Shown: positions 32,224-41,034 of the stretch, one piece after another
Numbering within the stretch: the first letter of the stretch is position 1
How the letters are laid out: the number at the start of each line of letters is the position of its first letter
NCBI GenBank assembly: GCA_004556985.1
Contig: SFFC01000021.1
Location: forward strand, 1 to 47,672
DNA from: Clostridiales bacterium
GTDB taxonomy: Bacteria > Bacillota > Clostridia > Christensenellales > Aristaeellaceae
Direction of reading: 5' to 3'
Length of the DNA stretch: 47,672 nt
Made by a program: the position numbers and the translations under genes
The notes under the pieces: generated by a model
Databases searched by the model: none
The model's input: the letters and a program-made list of their open reading frames with translations, nothing else
Told to the model about the DNA's origin: nothing

Positions 32224-32963
32224 AGGGCTTCCTCCTCCCGCAGCGTTCCGCCGGCGACAAAATGCTTGTCGCCGCCCTGGGAGCAAACTCTGAAGGAAAA
32301 AGCCTCTCCATCCCGGGAAAGCTGCAGATTCATCGGCGCTTCTTCGCGGATCTCGCGCTCGTAGCCGGCGACAAGGTCGCCGATGATTGCGTGCTCAAAG
32401 GTCTTGCGGCCGAGTGCATCGCACAGCCAGGCGATGTATTTGGCGTTGTTGACGTGACCGTTGATGTCAAACTCGGAGTAGACCGGCGTGCGCACGCTCG
32501 TGTGCGGCTCGCTGCGAAGCGCGGGCAGACGCATCTGGATGCTGATGGGGGCGGGCAGATCGCTGTTGTCCGGGAAGTTGAGCTCGACCTTCTCCGGGCT
32601 GACGATCTGGCGCTGGTTGACGTCGAGCATTACCCACAGGGAGCCGGCGGCGGCGAGCGGCGTGCCGTCCTTGAGCGTAAAGACATGGTAGCGCGGGCAG
32701 AAGAAGCGGTTGGCATTGCCGGGCCACGTCTGATGGACGACGGTTTCGCCGGCGCGCGGTGCGCGCAGCATCGAGACATGGATGCGGGTGAGGGCAAAAA
32801 ACAGCCCGCGCCCGAGCATTTCAGCGTGGCCGACACCCAGGAGATGCGCATGATGCTCGCCGCCCTCCTGCATGGCGGTAAAGAGCGCGTCCAGCCGCAT
32901 TTTTCTGAATTGATCGCAGTCGGTGGAGCGAACGACAAAGGATTCCGTATATGTTTTTTTCAT
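32220..32963 (-). CDS. Acyl-ACP thioesterase (FatA/FatB-like, double hotdog)
   Basis: Releases fatty acids from acyl carrier protein. The 247-residue protein has two hotdog domains: the first from TESFVVRSTDCDQFRKMRLDAL (split at CDQ), the second from about residue 150. The catalytic stretch SEFDINGHVNNAKYIAWLCDAL holds the Asp-Asn-His triad (D-x-N-x-H-x-N-N) typical of this family. The length is normal for bacterial members. The minus-strand ATG at 32963 has GAGGAGGC upstream. The promoter shares its -35 with that of the giant secreted protein. The downstream small gene is translationally coupled. The chain-length preference cannot be told from the sequence. Confidence 0.92.
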   Translation of the reverse strand: MKKTYTESFVVRSTDCDQFRKMRLDALFTAMQEGGEHHAHLLGVGHAEMLGRGLFFALTRIHVSMLRAPRAGETVVHQTWPGNANRFFCPRYHVFTLKDGTPLAAAGSLWVMLDVNQRQIVSPEKVELNFPDNSDLPAPISIQMRLPALRSEPHTSVRTPVYSEFDINGHVNNAKYIAWLCDALGRKTFEHAIIGDLVAGYEREIREEAPMNLQLSRDGEAFSFRVCSQGGDKHFVAGGTLREEEAL

Positions 32964-32991
32964 AGAAAAGCCTCCTCATGAACCCGCAACA

Positions 32992-33020
32992 AGGATAACA
33001 CAATTCGGTTTTCTTGACAA
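32992..33020 (-). promoter_or_regulatory. Promoter of the thioesterase operon
   Basis: On the minus strand TTGTCA (33015-33020), a 17-base spacer and TATCCT (32992-32997). Five of the six -35 bases are shared with the divergent promoter at 33014-33042. Confidence 0.75.
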
Positions 33021-33042
33021 GACCCGCCTTATGGATTAAAAT
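33014..33042 (+). promoter_or_regulatory. Promoter of the giant SdrD-B protein gene
   Basis: TTGACA (33014-33019), a 17-base spacer and TAAAAT (33037-33042). The -35 is consensus and lies on the same bases as the opposing -35. Confidence 0.85.
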
Positions 33043-33088
33043 TGAAGTCAATTCATCATGGAGTACCCTGCTTTGCGGAGGATATCAA

Positions 33089-36000
33089 ATGAACAAGCAT
33101 GTTGTCAGAACAGGCGCTGCGCTGATGGCGTCGGCCCTGCTTTTGTTTGCCCCGACGGCGGGGGCGCAGGAGAAGAAGCTGGGCGATTATGTCTACGTCC
33201 CGGCGATGAGCACCCTGCAGCAGACCGGCCGCATCAGCCTGCGCGTGCAGGCGCTCTCGCTCTCTCAGGATAGCGATGCGCCCGGGACGATCGACAGCCT
33301 TGCTGGCTGTGAGTTCGGCGTGTATGTCCGCTCCGGAAGCGGGGAGATGGTCCGCTGGGCGAACCCGCTCTACCCGAGCGAAGCGATGGTCGTGCGCACG
33401 GGCGAGGATGCGGTCTGCTTCACGCTGCCCGAGAACATGGAGTTCTATCTGATTCAGGAGAGCGCGCCGGCGGGCTACGCCTTTGACCGCGAGCCGATCC
33501 CTGTGACTGGCGAGGAGATCGTCGTGCTCAATGTGATGAGCGGCGAAGTGCTGATCAGCGTGGTCGACTCGCTGGGCACGCCGCTGGAGGGCGTCGAGCT
33601 GACGTTCACCAATGAGGACGGTGCGGCGCAGACGCAGACCGTCAACGGCAGCTATGCGTTCGCCCTGCCGGCGGACAGAACCGGCGCGCAGACGCTGACG
33701 ATTGCCGAGAGCGCGCTGCCGGAAGGGATTTATCCCGCGCTGGGCGCAACGGTTGACGGCCGGGAGCAGGAGGCAGGCGCGCTGACCGTGCAGGTTGAGC
33801 CCGCGACACGCACCCGTGTGGTCTTTGAGCATCCGGCCAGCGGCACCGTGCAGCTGCAGATGCGCCTGGCGGGCATCGACGACTACGGCGAGGAGACGAG
33901 CGCGCCGCTTGCCGGCGTGCGCATGGAGATCGAGCGCGAGGGCGGCGAGCCGCTGAGCATCGTTACAGACGAGGCGGGCTTCGCCCAGGCGTCGCTGCTG
34001 GAGGGCAGCTATCTCGTCCGCTTCTCCTATGAGGGAGAGAGTGGGGCGCTGCTGCCCCTTGAGATGGGCCAGATGATCATCGAGAGCGGTGCTTCGACGG
34101 TGATCGACCTGGCGGCGACGGAGCCGACGGGACGCATCGTCGTGCAGGCGCAGACTGCCGGAAGGATTCAGGGCGGCAGCGTGACGCTGCAAAGCGAATG
34201 GACGGGGGAGAGCTTTGGCCCGTTTGCGCTCAACGCGGACGGCGAAGCGGTTTCCTGCGCGCTGACGCCGGGAGAATACCGCGTGAGCGCGTTTGAGCTG
34301 CCGGACAGTATGGAGCTCGGCATGCTCTCCTGCGGGGAAGAAGAAAGCAGACAGACCGACGGTCTGCTTCTGAAGGTCGACGCCGGCGCGGCGACGCGCG
34401 TCATGGCCGAGCTGCTGACCCGCGAGCGCGGGACGTTTGAGGTGGTCGCGCAGCGGATTGACGATCAGGGTGAGGCGCAGCAGACGCGTCTTGAAGCGCC
34501 GATTGAGTTTGAGCTGATCGACGGGCAGGGCGCGGTGATCGCCGACGTGAACGCGCTGGAAGGATATGCGCAGATCGAAGCGCTGAGCGGCACCTATACG
34601 CTCAGAATGGATGGGCAGACCGCGAATGCGCTCGGCGTGCAGGCGGTTTCCCAGCCCTTTGAGCTGCCAGCGATGGACGAGGCGGTCGTCTTTGGCGACA
34701 GCAGGACGAGGCTGATTCTCTCGTCGGTCGGCACCGACGGCGCGCCTGCAGCCGGGGCGGTTTACAACGTCACGGACAGCACAGGCAGCGCGATGCAGGT
34801 CGTCTGCGACGAGAGCGGCGAGGCGGTGACGCCGCCGCTGGCGGCGGGCGAGGTGCGCGTGGAGACGCTGACCGCCCCGGAAAACTGCGACGCCGCGCCG
34901 GTTTGCAGCGTGAACGCTGCAGCAGGCGAGGCAATCCGCATGCAGATCGTCCATGAGCGCTATGGCGAGGTGCGCCTGAGCGTGCGCAAAAAGAGCCTGG
35001 ATGACCGCGGCGGCGCCGTCTTTACGGCGATGCCGGGGGTGCATGTGCGCCTGTACCGCGTGGAGGGCCAGAGCATGACCGATCTGGGCGTCATGCTGGC
35101 TGCCGATTTGGATGGAAGCGTACAAACCGCGCTGCCGGCGGGCGAATATGTCGCCCGGCTTGACGCGGACAGCCTGCCGGGAGATTGCCGCGCGGGCGAG
35201 GCGCTGCGCTTTACGGCGGAAAACGGGATCATGACCGAGGGCGAGCTGACGGCGTCGGATGTGCTGGGCGGCATCCGCGTGCGGATGACGGGCAGCGATC
35301 TGAGCGACGAGCTGCTGGCGCAGATCCGCTTTGAGCTGGCCGATACGTCAGGCAATGCGACCGACCTGACCATGCAGGACGGGGCGTTTTTCGCGGGCTC
35401 GCTGCCGGCGGGCACCTATCTGCTCCGCCAGACGCAGCTGCCGGCGGGCTATACGCTGGCGGCGGACAGGACGGTCAGCGTCGCGGGCGCGGAGGTCACG
35501 GCCGTGGATGTGCCGCTGGAGGAGTATGCGGAGGTGACCGTCCTCAAGACGGGCCTCACGTTCAGCGACAGTCTGCAGGCTTATGTCGTCCCGCTGGCGG
35601 GACAGTACGGCGTCTACACGATGGAGGACGGGCAGATGAAGCCCTATCCCTCGGAGGGCGCGCAGGCGACGCTCTGGTCCAACGTTACGCCGGAGCAGAC
35701 GGAGCAGGGCAAGGCTGCCAAGCTCAAGCTCCCGGCCTCGCTCGAGGGAACGACCTATTATTTCAAGGAGCTCGGTGCGGCTCAGGGCTTTGCCGCGGAC
35801 GAGGAATACCACGAGCTCTGCCTGATCGCCGGGCAGCAGGCGACGCTTGCCTGCGCCGTCTCCAGCGACAGGGGCTTCTTTGAGCTGGAGCAGCGCGACG
35901 CAGCCAGCGGCGAGCTGGTTGCGGGCGGCGAATATGCGCTGATTGACAGCGAGAGAGGGGAGACCGTGCTGACCTTTGCGCCGGACGGGACGACCTATCG

Positions 36001-39000
36001 CAACGCGATGGCGGTGCCTGTGGGAAGCTATACGCTTCGCCAGGTGAGGGCTGCGCAGGGATATGCCCTCAGCGAGGCGGCCGAGCAGACGGTCGTCATC
36101 GAGCCTTATCTCACGCAGGGCGGATATGTTACACCCGTTTCCTTTTCCTGCGCGCGCATTCCGCAGACGCAGGAGCTGGCGGCAATCGAGGATATGTATG
36201 CCGCTCGGGAACAGGATCTGACGCTTGTGAGCGTCGATCTGGCGCAGCTTGAGCCCGGCGGGACGCTCACGACGCCCCAGGTCAGCGTGCGCATCGCGTC
36301 GCAGACGGGCGCGCGCGTCAATATCGCCGGCGTCGTGCTGGGTGCGGCGGGCGATGCGCAGGGCGGCGAGTATATGGCCCGGATCGAGTATTGCCTGGCG
36401 GGCGGCGGCTGGCAGCCGTCGGATGCCAGGATGACGGGTGTGCTCAGCGCGCCCACGGCCCTCAATCTCGCGGATGTCGAGGATGACATCTGCGCTATCC
36501 GCGTGACCTATTTGAACGCGCAGACGGGCGAGGAGATCGCTGGAAACGGCTTTGCGCCGGGCCAGATGACGCTTAACGTGCGCGTTAGCACGTCGGAGAC
36601 GGCCGCATTGCACGCGGAGGCGTCCTTTGAGGGCAAGCTGATCTACCGCACGGCGTTTGGCGGCAGGGAGGAGACGATCCTGCGGACAGACGCGCACGAA
36701 ATCACGTTTGAAGCGGTGGGCGACGGAGCTTTTGGCACCGTTTCGGCCGGACGTGACGGCCGCATCAGCGGCACGGTCTTCTTTGACGAAAACGCGGACG
36801 GCGTGATGAGCGCCTCGGAGAAGTCGCGCTATGCGGGCCTGACGGTGCTGCTGCTCTCCCAAAGCGGCGATGTCGTGGAGAGCTGCCGCACTGACGCACA
36901 GGGCGCATACAGGTTCACGTCGCTGGCCAGCGGCATCTACACGGTGCAGTTTGACGCGGGCGAGAGCGTCGTCTTCTCCTCAAGCAGCCGCTTCAGCGCG
37001 CATCAGGTCAGCGGGATCGAGGATTCCCGGTTCGGTATGAGCGCGCCTATGACGATCGACGGCGATCATACCGACTATGTCGTCAATGCGGGTTGCCTCT
37101 ATGCCTCTGCAATCGAGGGCAGAATCGCTGAGCGGACGGAAAGCGGCCTGCAGGGCATGGGCAGCGTCGGCGTGGAGATTCGCGCGGTTGGAGCGGATAC
37201 AGACGAGGAGCCTGTCGTGGTCATGACCGACGATGCGGGCGGATTCAGGGCCTTGTCCCTGCTTCCGGGAACCTATGAGGTCAGCATCGAGGTGCCGGCC
37301 GGCTACCTCTTTGAGGCGGCCGAGGACGGAAAAATTCTGAGCACGGTCGAAATCGGGCAGGGTGAGACCTTCCTGCTCGGCGGCGAAGCCGGTCTTATCG
37401 GCCAGCGCTCCGGCAGCATCGCCGGCGCCGTGCGCGTGGACGACGACGGCGACGGCGTGATCGCCTCCGGCGCGCAGACGCTCCCGGGCGTGAAGGTGGT
37501 TCTCCTGCGGGCGCAGGATGGGCATACCGAGCCAGTCGATGAGACGATCACCGGCGCTCAGGGCGAATATGCGTTTGACGATCTCTACGCGGGTGATTAC
37601 AGCGTGCTCTTCGAGCTGGACGGCGAATGGACGTTCACGCGCTACGGCGGGGATTCCTGCGTCTACGGCGCGGTCTCCCAGAGCGGCGGAAGCAGGGTCT
37701 TTGCCCTTGCGCCCGGCGAGCAGAAGCAGGGCTTGGATGCGGGCGTGACGCTCCCGGCGCAGCTCACCGTGACGGTCTTCAAGGACACGCAGGTGGATGG
37801 GCAGAAGGGCACCTACGAGGAAGGGCTCGAGGGCGTGAGCATCTCGCTGATCCGCCTGGAGGACGGCGAGGAGGCCGAGTCCGTCACCTACCGGACCGGC
37901 GAGGACGGCAGCATCGTCTTTGCGGGCGTGAGCCCGGGCGAGTATGTTCTCTCCTATCAGATGCCGGGACTCTGGCGCGCGACGAAGAACGTCGACGCGG
38001 CCACGACCTTGTACCCTGTGAGCTGCGTGCCCCAGAGCGCGCTTTCGACCGGCAGCAGCGAGCCGTTTGCCCTGACGATGGGGCAGACGGGCGTGCATCT
38101 GTACATTGGCGCAATGCTCTCCGGCTCCATTGGCGGCACGGTCTATTATGACGACGACGATGATGCGGCCCGCGGCGAGACGGAGGAGGCCTGCGAGGGC
38201 GTCCTGGTGGAGCTGCTTGACGCGCAGAGCGCGGCGATTGCACAGATGCAGACGGAAGCGGACGGAAGCTTTGCCTTTGAAGGCCTTGCCCCCGGAAAGT
38301 ATTTCGTCCGGTTTACGGCGCAGGGCGAGTGCGGCTTCTCCGCGACGGAGCGCACGATGGCGCGCGGCGGCGTTCAGCGGAGCGATACGCCGGTCGGCGT
38401 GACGCGAAGCATCAGCGTTTCGGCGGGCACCTCGGTGTCGACTGCGGACGCGGGCGTCGTGCGCCTGAGCGCTGTTTCGGGCAGAATCTGGGAGGATGCC
38501 GACAATGACGGCGTGATCGCGCAGGGGGAGAGCGGGCTTGCGGGCGTGAGCGTGCAGCTGATGAACGGCACGGGCCGGACGATTCTCGCAACTGCGCAGA
38601 CGGATGACCAGGGTGGATTTTCCTTTATGGGGCTGCGCCCGGGCAGCTACATGCTGCGCGTGGATGCGCCGGGCGAGTATGTCTTCTCCGGCGCGATGCA
38701 GGGCGGCGTGCTGCCGCTTGACAGCGCGCGCGACGGACACGGCTACTCGTCCTCCTTTGAGCTGCTGGGCGGCGTGCATGTGGATCAGATCGGCTATGGC
38801 CTGCTGACCCAGGGAACCATCAGCGGCATCATCTGGACAGATGCGGACTACGACGGACGGATGGGCGAAGCGGAGAGCGGCCTGCGCGGGGCGACGGTGG
38901 AGCTCTGTCTCGCCGACGGAACGCCGGTCGCGCAGATGCAGACGGCCAGAACCGGCGCGTTTGCGTTCAGCGGCGTGATGCCCGGCGAGTATGATCTGCT

Positions 39001-40885
39001 CGTGACGCTGCCGGAAGGCTACGTCTTTACAGCCGAGGGCGGCGATTCCACGGCGGCGCATTCGGATTCGCTGAGCCAGCGCCTGGAGCTGGGCACGATG
39101 ACGATGGGCGGCGCGATGACGGATATCCGCGTCGGCGCGCTGATGAGCTCGGGCGTGGGCGGCGTGGTCTGGGTCGACGAGGATGACGACGGGCGCAGGC
39201 AGACGACCAGCGAGGGGCTTCCCGGCGTGCGCGTGACGCTGAGCATGCTCAGCGGAAACGACGCGGGCAGGACGATGGAGACCTTCACGGGAACGGACGG
39301 CGTGTACCGCTTTGACGGCGTGATGCCGGGCGACGCGGCGCTGACCTTTGCGCTTGAGGAGGGCTTCGCCTTTGCCCGCAATGCATCGGGCACCAGGCGC
39401 GTGAGCGTCGTACCGCAGACGGACACCCTGACCGCGACGAGCGCGGCGATCGCCGTCGTATCCGGCGAAGACCAGCTGGAGCTCGACTGCGGCGTGGTGG
39501 GCGTCGGCATCGTGAGCGGCAATGTCTGGGAGGACAGCGAATACGACGGACGCAGGAGCACGTCGGAGCGCGGCGTCGCGGGCGCGGAGGCTGCGCTGAT
39601 CGACGCGCAGAGCGGCGAGGTGATGCGCACGGCCGTCACCGATGAGACGGGTGCCTACGCGATCGACTTCGTCCGCATGGGCGAATATCAGGTGCGCATT
39701 GCGCTGCCCGACGGGCGGATCTTCACGAAGGACGGCGAGAGTGCCGTTGCGCAGAGCGACAGCAGCGAGGGCCTGACGCAGCGGTTTGCGCTGGCGATGG
39801 GCGAGAGCCTCTCCGGGCTGGACGCGGGCGCCATTGCCCCGGCGGTTATCGAGGGACAGATTGCCGTGGACGGCAACCTGAACGGCGTATGCGACGCGGA
39901 CGAGGAGGGGCTCTCCGATGCCGTGATCACCCTGATGCAGGGCGGCACGGTCGTGGCGACGGCCTCCACGGACAAGGCGGGCGCTTTCCGCCTCGACACC
40001 CTCCGCCCGGGCAGCTATCGCGTGCGCGTGTCGCTGCCCTCGAAGGCGCTGTTTGCGCAGGGCGTCACGCTCAGGCTGGCCGACCCCGACGCGCAGGAGG
40101 GAGAGACCGGCGAGATTATGGTCGCCATGGGCGAGCGGGTGACGCTTGACGCGGTTCCCGCTGTGATTGGCTCGACCGTTTCCGGCCGCGCCTGGAGCGA
40201 CGAAAACGCTGATGGGCGCATGGACGCCTCTGAGCCGGCGCTCACGGGCGTCGCGGCGGAGCTGCTGATGGACGGCGTAACAATCGACACCGCCGAGGTG
40301 GGCGAGGACGGCAGCTACGCCTTCCGCCTGCTGCGAAACGGACGCTACGCGGTGCGCTTCACGCTGCCGGACGACATGCTGCTCGCTGACCGGATTGCGG
40401 GCGATTCGGGTGTCTCCAGCGTCCCCGTCATCCCCGGCAGCGTCGGCACGACGGAGGAATTTGAGCTGGCGATGGGCGAGACGAAAAAGGACGTCAACGT
40501 CGGCGGCATCCGCCCCGGTGAGATCGGCGACAGCATCTGGCTGGACGAAAACGCGAACGGCCTGCAGGACTACCGGGAGCCGCTGCTTCCGGGCGTGACC
40601 GTCACGCTGCTTCGCGCGGCGCAGAGCGGCACCCTGGAGGAGGTCGCCTCGACGGTCAGCGACGAATACGGCTACTACCGCTTCGCAGAGCTGCGGCCGG
40701 GCGACTACGTCCTGCGCGTCGATACGCAGGGAGGAACGCTGACGGAGCGCTTCGGCGCGCCGCTGGGCGAGATTGACAGCGACGCGGATTCCGCGACCGG
40801 CGAGACGGAGGGCATCCATCTCCAGTCCGGGGAGACCTGCCTGAATGTCGATTTCGGCTTCACGGCCATCGAGGCGGGTCACTAA
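33089..40885 (+). CDS. Giant secreted protein with Cna-B-like and twelve SdrD-B-like modules
   Basis: A 2598-residue exported protein, the largest gene in the window. Residues 1-26 are a signal peptide ending PTAGA, cut before QEKK. Residues 30-1220 hold prealbumin/Cna-B-like beta domains, seen from repeated FYLIQESAPAGYAF, TYLLRQTQLPAGYTL, YYFKELGAAQGFA and YTLRQVRAAQGYAL strands. Residues 1225-2598 are twelve tandem SdrD-B-like modules, most with a DxDxDG loop (DENADG, DDDGDG, DADNDG, DEDDDG, DENANG) and a GxYxFxxLxPGxYxV ending; such loops bind calcium in staphylococcal relatives. There is no LPxTG motif, C-terminal helix, S-layer or dockerin domain, so anchoring is unexplained. GCGGAGGA precedes the ATG at 33089. 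A surface stalk, adhesin or matrix role is likely. Confidence 0.88.
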   Translation: MNKHVVRTGAALMASALLLFAPTAGAQEKKLGDYVYVPAMSTLQQTGRISLRVQALSLSQDSDAPGTIDSLAGCEFGVYVRSGSGEMVRWANPLYPSEAMVVRTGEDAVCFTLPENMEFYLIQESAPAGYAFDREPIPVTGEEIVVLNVMSGEVLISVVDSLGTPLEGVELTFTNEDGAAQTQTVNGSYAFALPADRTGAQTLTIAESALPEGIYPALGATVDGREQEAGALTVQVEPATRTRVVFEHPASGTVQLQMRLAGIDDYGEETSAPLAGVRMEIEREGGEPLSIVTDEAGFAQASLLEGSYLVRFSYEGESGALLPLEMGQMIIESGASTVIDLAATEPTGRIVVQAQTAGRIQGGSVTLQSEWTGESFGPFALNADGEAVSCALTPGEYRVSAFELPDSMELGMLSCGEEESRQTDGLLLKVDAGAATRVMAELLTRERGTFEVVAQRIDDQGEAQQTRLEAPIEFELIDGQGAVIADVNALEGYAQIEALSGTYTLRMDGQTANALGVQAVSQPFELPAMDEAVVFGDSRTRLILSSVGTDGAPAAGAVYNVTDSTGSAMQVVCDESGEAVTPPLAAGEVRVETLTAPENCDAAPVCSVNAAAGEAIRMQIVHERYGEVRLSVRKKSLDDRGGAVFTAMPGVHVRLYRVEGQSMTDLGVMLAADLDGSVQTALPAGEYVARLDADSLPGDCRAGEALRFTAENGIMTEGELTASDVLGGIRVRMTGSDLSDELLAQIRFELADTSGNATDLTMQDGAFFAGSLPAGTYLLRQTQLPAGYTLAADRTVSVAGAEVTAVDVPLEEYAEVTVLKTGLTFSDSLQAYVVPLAGQYGVYTMEDGQMKPYPSEGAQATLWSNVTPEQTEQGKAAKLKLPASLEGTTYYFKELGAAQGFAADEEYHELCLIAGQQATLACAVSSDRGFFELEQRDAASGELVAGGEYALIDSERGETVLTFAPDGTTYRNAMAVPVGSYTLRQVRAAQGYALSEAAEQTVVIEPYLTQGGYVTPVSFSCARIPQTQELAAIEDMYAAREQDLTLVSVDLAQLEPGGTLTTPQVSVRIASQTGARVNIAGVVLGAAGDAQGGEYMARIEYCLAGGGWQPSDARMTGVLSAPTALNLADVEDDICAIRVTYLNAQTGEEIAGNGFAPGQMTLNVRVSTSETAALHAEASFEGKLIYRTAFGGREETILRTDAHEITFEAVGDGAFGTVSAGRDGRISGTVFFDENADGVMSASEKSRYAGLTVLLLSQSGDVVESCRTDAQGAYRFTSLASGIYTVQFDAGESVVFSSSSRFSAHQVSGIEDSRFGMSAPMTIDGDHTDYVVNAGCLYASAIEGRIAERTESGLQGMGSVGVEIRAVGADTDEEPVVVMTDDAGGFRALSLLPGTYEVSIEVPAGYLFEAAEDGKILSTVEIGQGETFLLGGEAGLIGQRSGSIAGAVRVDDDGDGVIASGAQTLPGVKVVLLRAQDGHTEPVDETITGAQGEYAFDDLYAGDYSVLFELDGEWTFTRYGGDSCVYGAVSQSGGSRVFALAPGEQKQGLDAGVTLPAQLTVTVFKDTQVDGQKGTYEEGLEGVSISLIRLEDGEEAESVTYRTGEDGSIVFAGVSPGEYVLSYQMPGLWRATKNVDAATTLYPVSCVPQSALSTGSSEPFALTMGQTGVHLYIGAMLSGSIGGTVYYDDDDDAARGETEEACEGVLVELLDAQSAAIAQMQTEADGSFAFEGLAPGKYFVRFTAQGECGFSATERTMARGGVQRSDTPVGVTRSISVSAGTSVSTADAGVVRLSAVSGRIWEDADNDGVIAQGESGLAGVSVQLMNGTGRTILATAQTDDQGGFSFMGLRPGSYMLRVDAPGEYVFSGAMQGGVLPLDSARDGHGYSSSFELLGGVHVDQIGYGLLTQGTISGIIWTDADYDGRMGEAESGLRGATVELCLADGTPVAQMQTARTGAFAFSGVMPGEYDLLVTLPEGYVFTAEGGDSTAAHSDSLSQRLELGTMTMGGAMTDIRVGALMSSGVGGVVWVDEDDDGRRQTTSEGLPGVRVTLSMLSGNDAGRTMETFTGTDGVYRFDGVMPGDAALTFALEEGFAFARNASGTRRVSVVPQTDTLTATSAAIAVVSGEDQLELDCGVVGVGIVSGNVWEDSEYDGRRSTSERGVAGAEAALIDAQSGEVMRTAVTDETGAYAIDFVRMGEYQVRIALPDGRIFTKDGESAVAQSDSSEGLTQRFALAMGESLSGLDAGAIAPAVIEGQIAVDGNLNGVCDADEEGLSDAVITLMQGGTVVATASTDKAGAFRLDTLRPGSYRVRVSLPSKALFAQGVTLRLADPDAQEGETGEIMVAMGERVTLDAVPAVIGSTVSGRAWSDENADGRMDASEPALTGVAAELLMDGVTIDTAEVGEDGSYAFRLLRNGRYAVRFTLPDDMLLADRIAGDSGVSSVPVIPGSVGTTEEFELAMGETKKDVNVGGIRPGEIGDSIWLDENANGLQDYREPLLPGVTVTLLRAAQSGTLEEVASTVSDEYGYYRFAELRPGDYVLRVDTQGGTLTERFGAPLGEIDSDADSATGETEGIHLQSGETCLNVDFGFTAIEAGH
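36761..40870 (+). repeat. Tandem array of twelve SdrD-B-like protein modules
   Basis: Module starts can be read from SGTVFFDENADG, EGRIAERTESG, AGAVRVDDDGDG, VTVFKDTQVDG, GGTVYYDDDDDA, SGRIWEDADNDG, SGIIWTDADYDG, GGVVWVDEDDDG, SGNVWEDSEYDG, EGQIAVDGNLNG, SGRAWSDENADG and GDSIWLDENANG. Period is about 110-120 residues. The modules differ substantially at protein and DNA level, so this is an old array, not a recent slippage product. Modules 2, 4 and 10 have degraded or altered calcium-type loops. Confidence 0.85.
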
Positions 40886-40890
40886 CCATA

Positions 40891-40952
40891 AAAACCCCGC
40901 AGCGGACAAAGCAAGCCGTTCAAGGCTGCCCAGTCCGCTGCGGGGTTTGTTT
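40891..40952. terminator. Shared terminator between the giant protein gene and mrp
   Basis: CCCCGCAGCGGAC pairs perfectly with GTCCGCTGCGGGG. Plus-strand transcripts continue with TTTGTTT and minus-strand transcripts with TTTTTA, so it works in both directions. A second minus-strand inverted repeat (AACGCACG/CGTGCGTT, 40998-41036) overlaps the mrp stop. Confidence 0.88.
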
Positions 40953-41034
40953 ACTTGTTAGAGAGACTGATCAGATGCGTTGCATCCCGTCCAGAAGAAC
41001 GCACGGCGCCACGCTGTTTCAGCCGGGGCGTGCG

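Noticed and set aside
36761..40870. Possible DNA-level tandem repeat or CRISPR-like array
   Set aside because: The periodicity is at protein level only; modules are diverged and in a single open frame, and there are no constant short repeats with spacers.
36980..40909. A 1309-codon minus-strand frame opposite the SdrD-B modules
   Set aside because: It is a codon-bias shadow of the real gene: it has Ala/Arg/His-rich content, no ribosome binding site and crosses the terminator.
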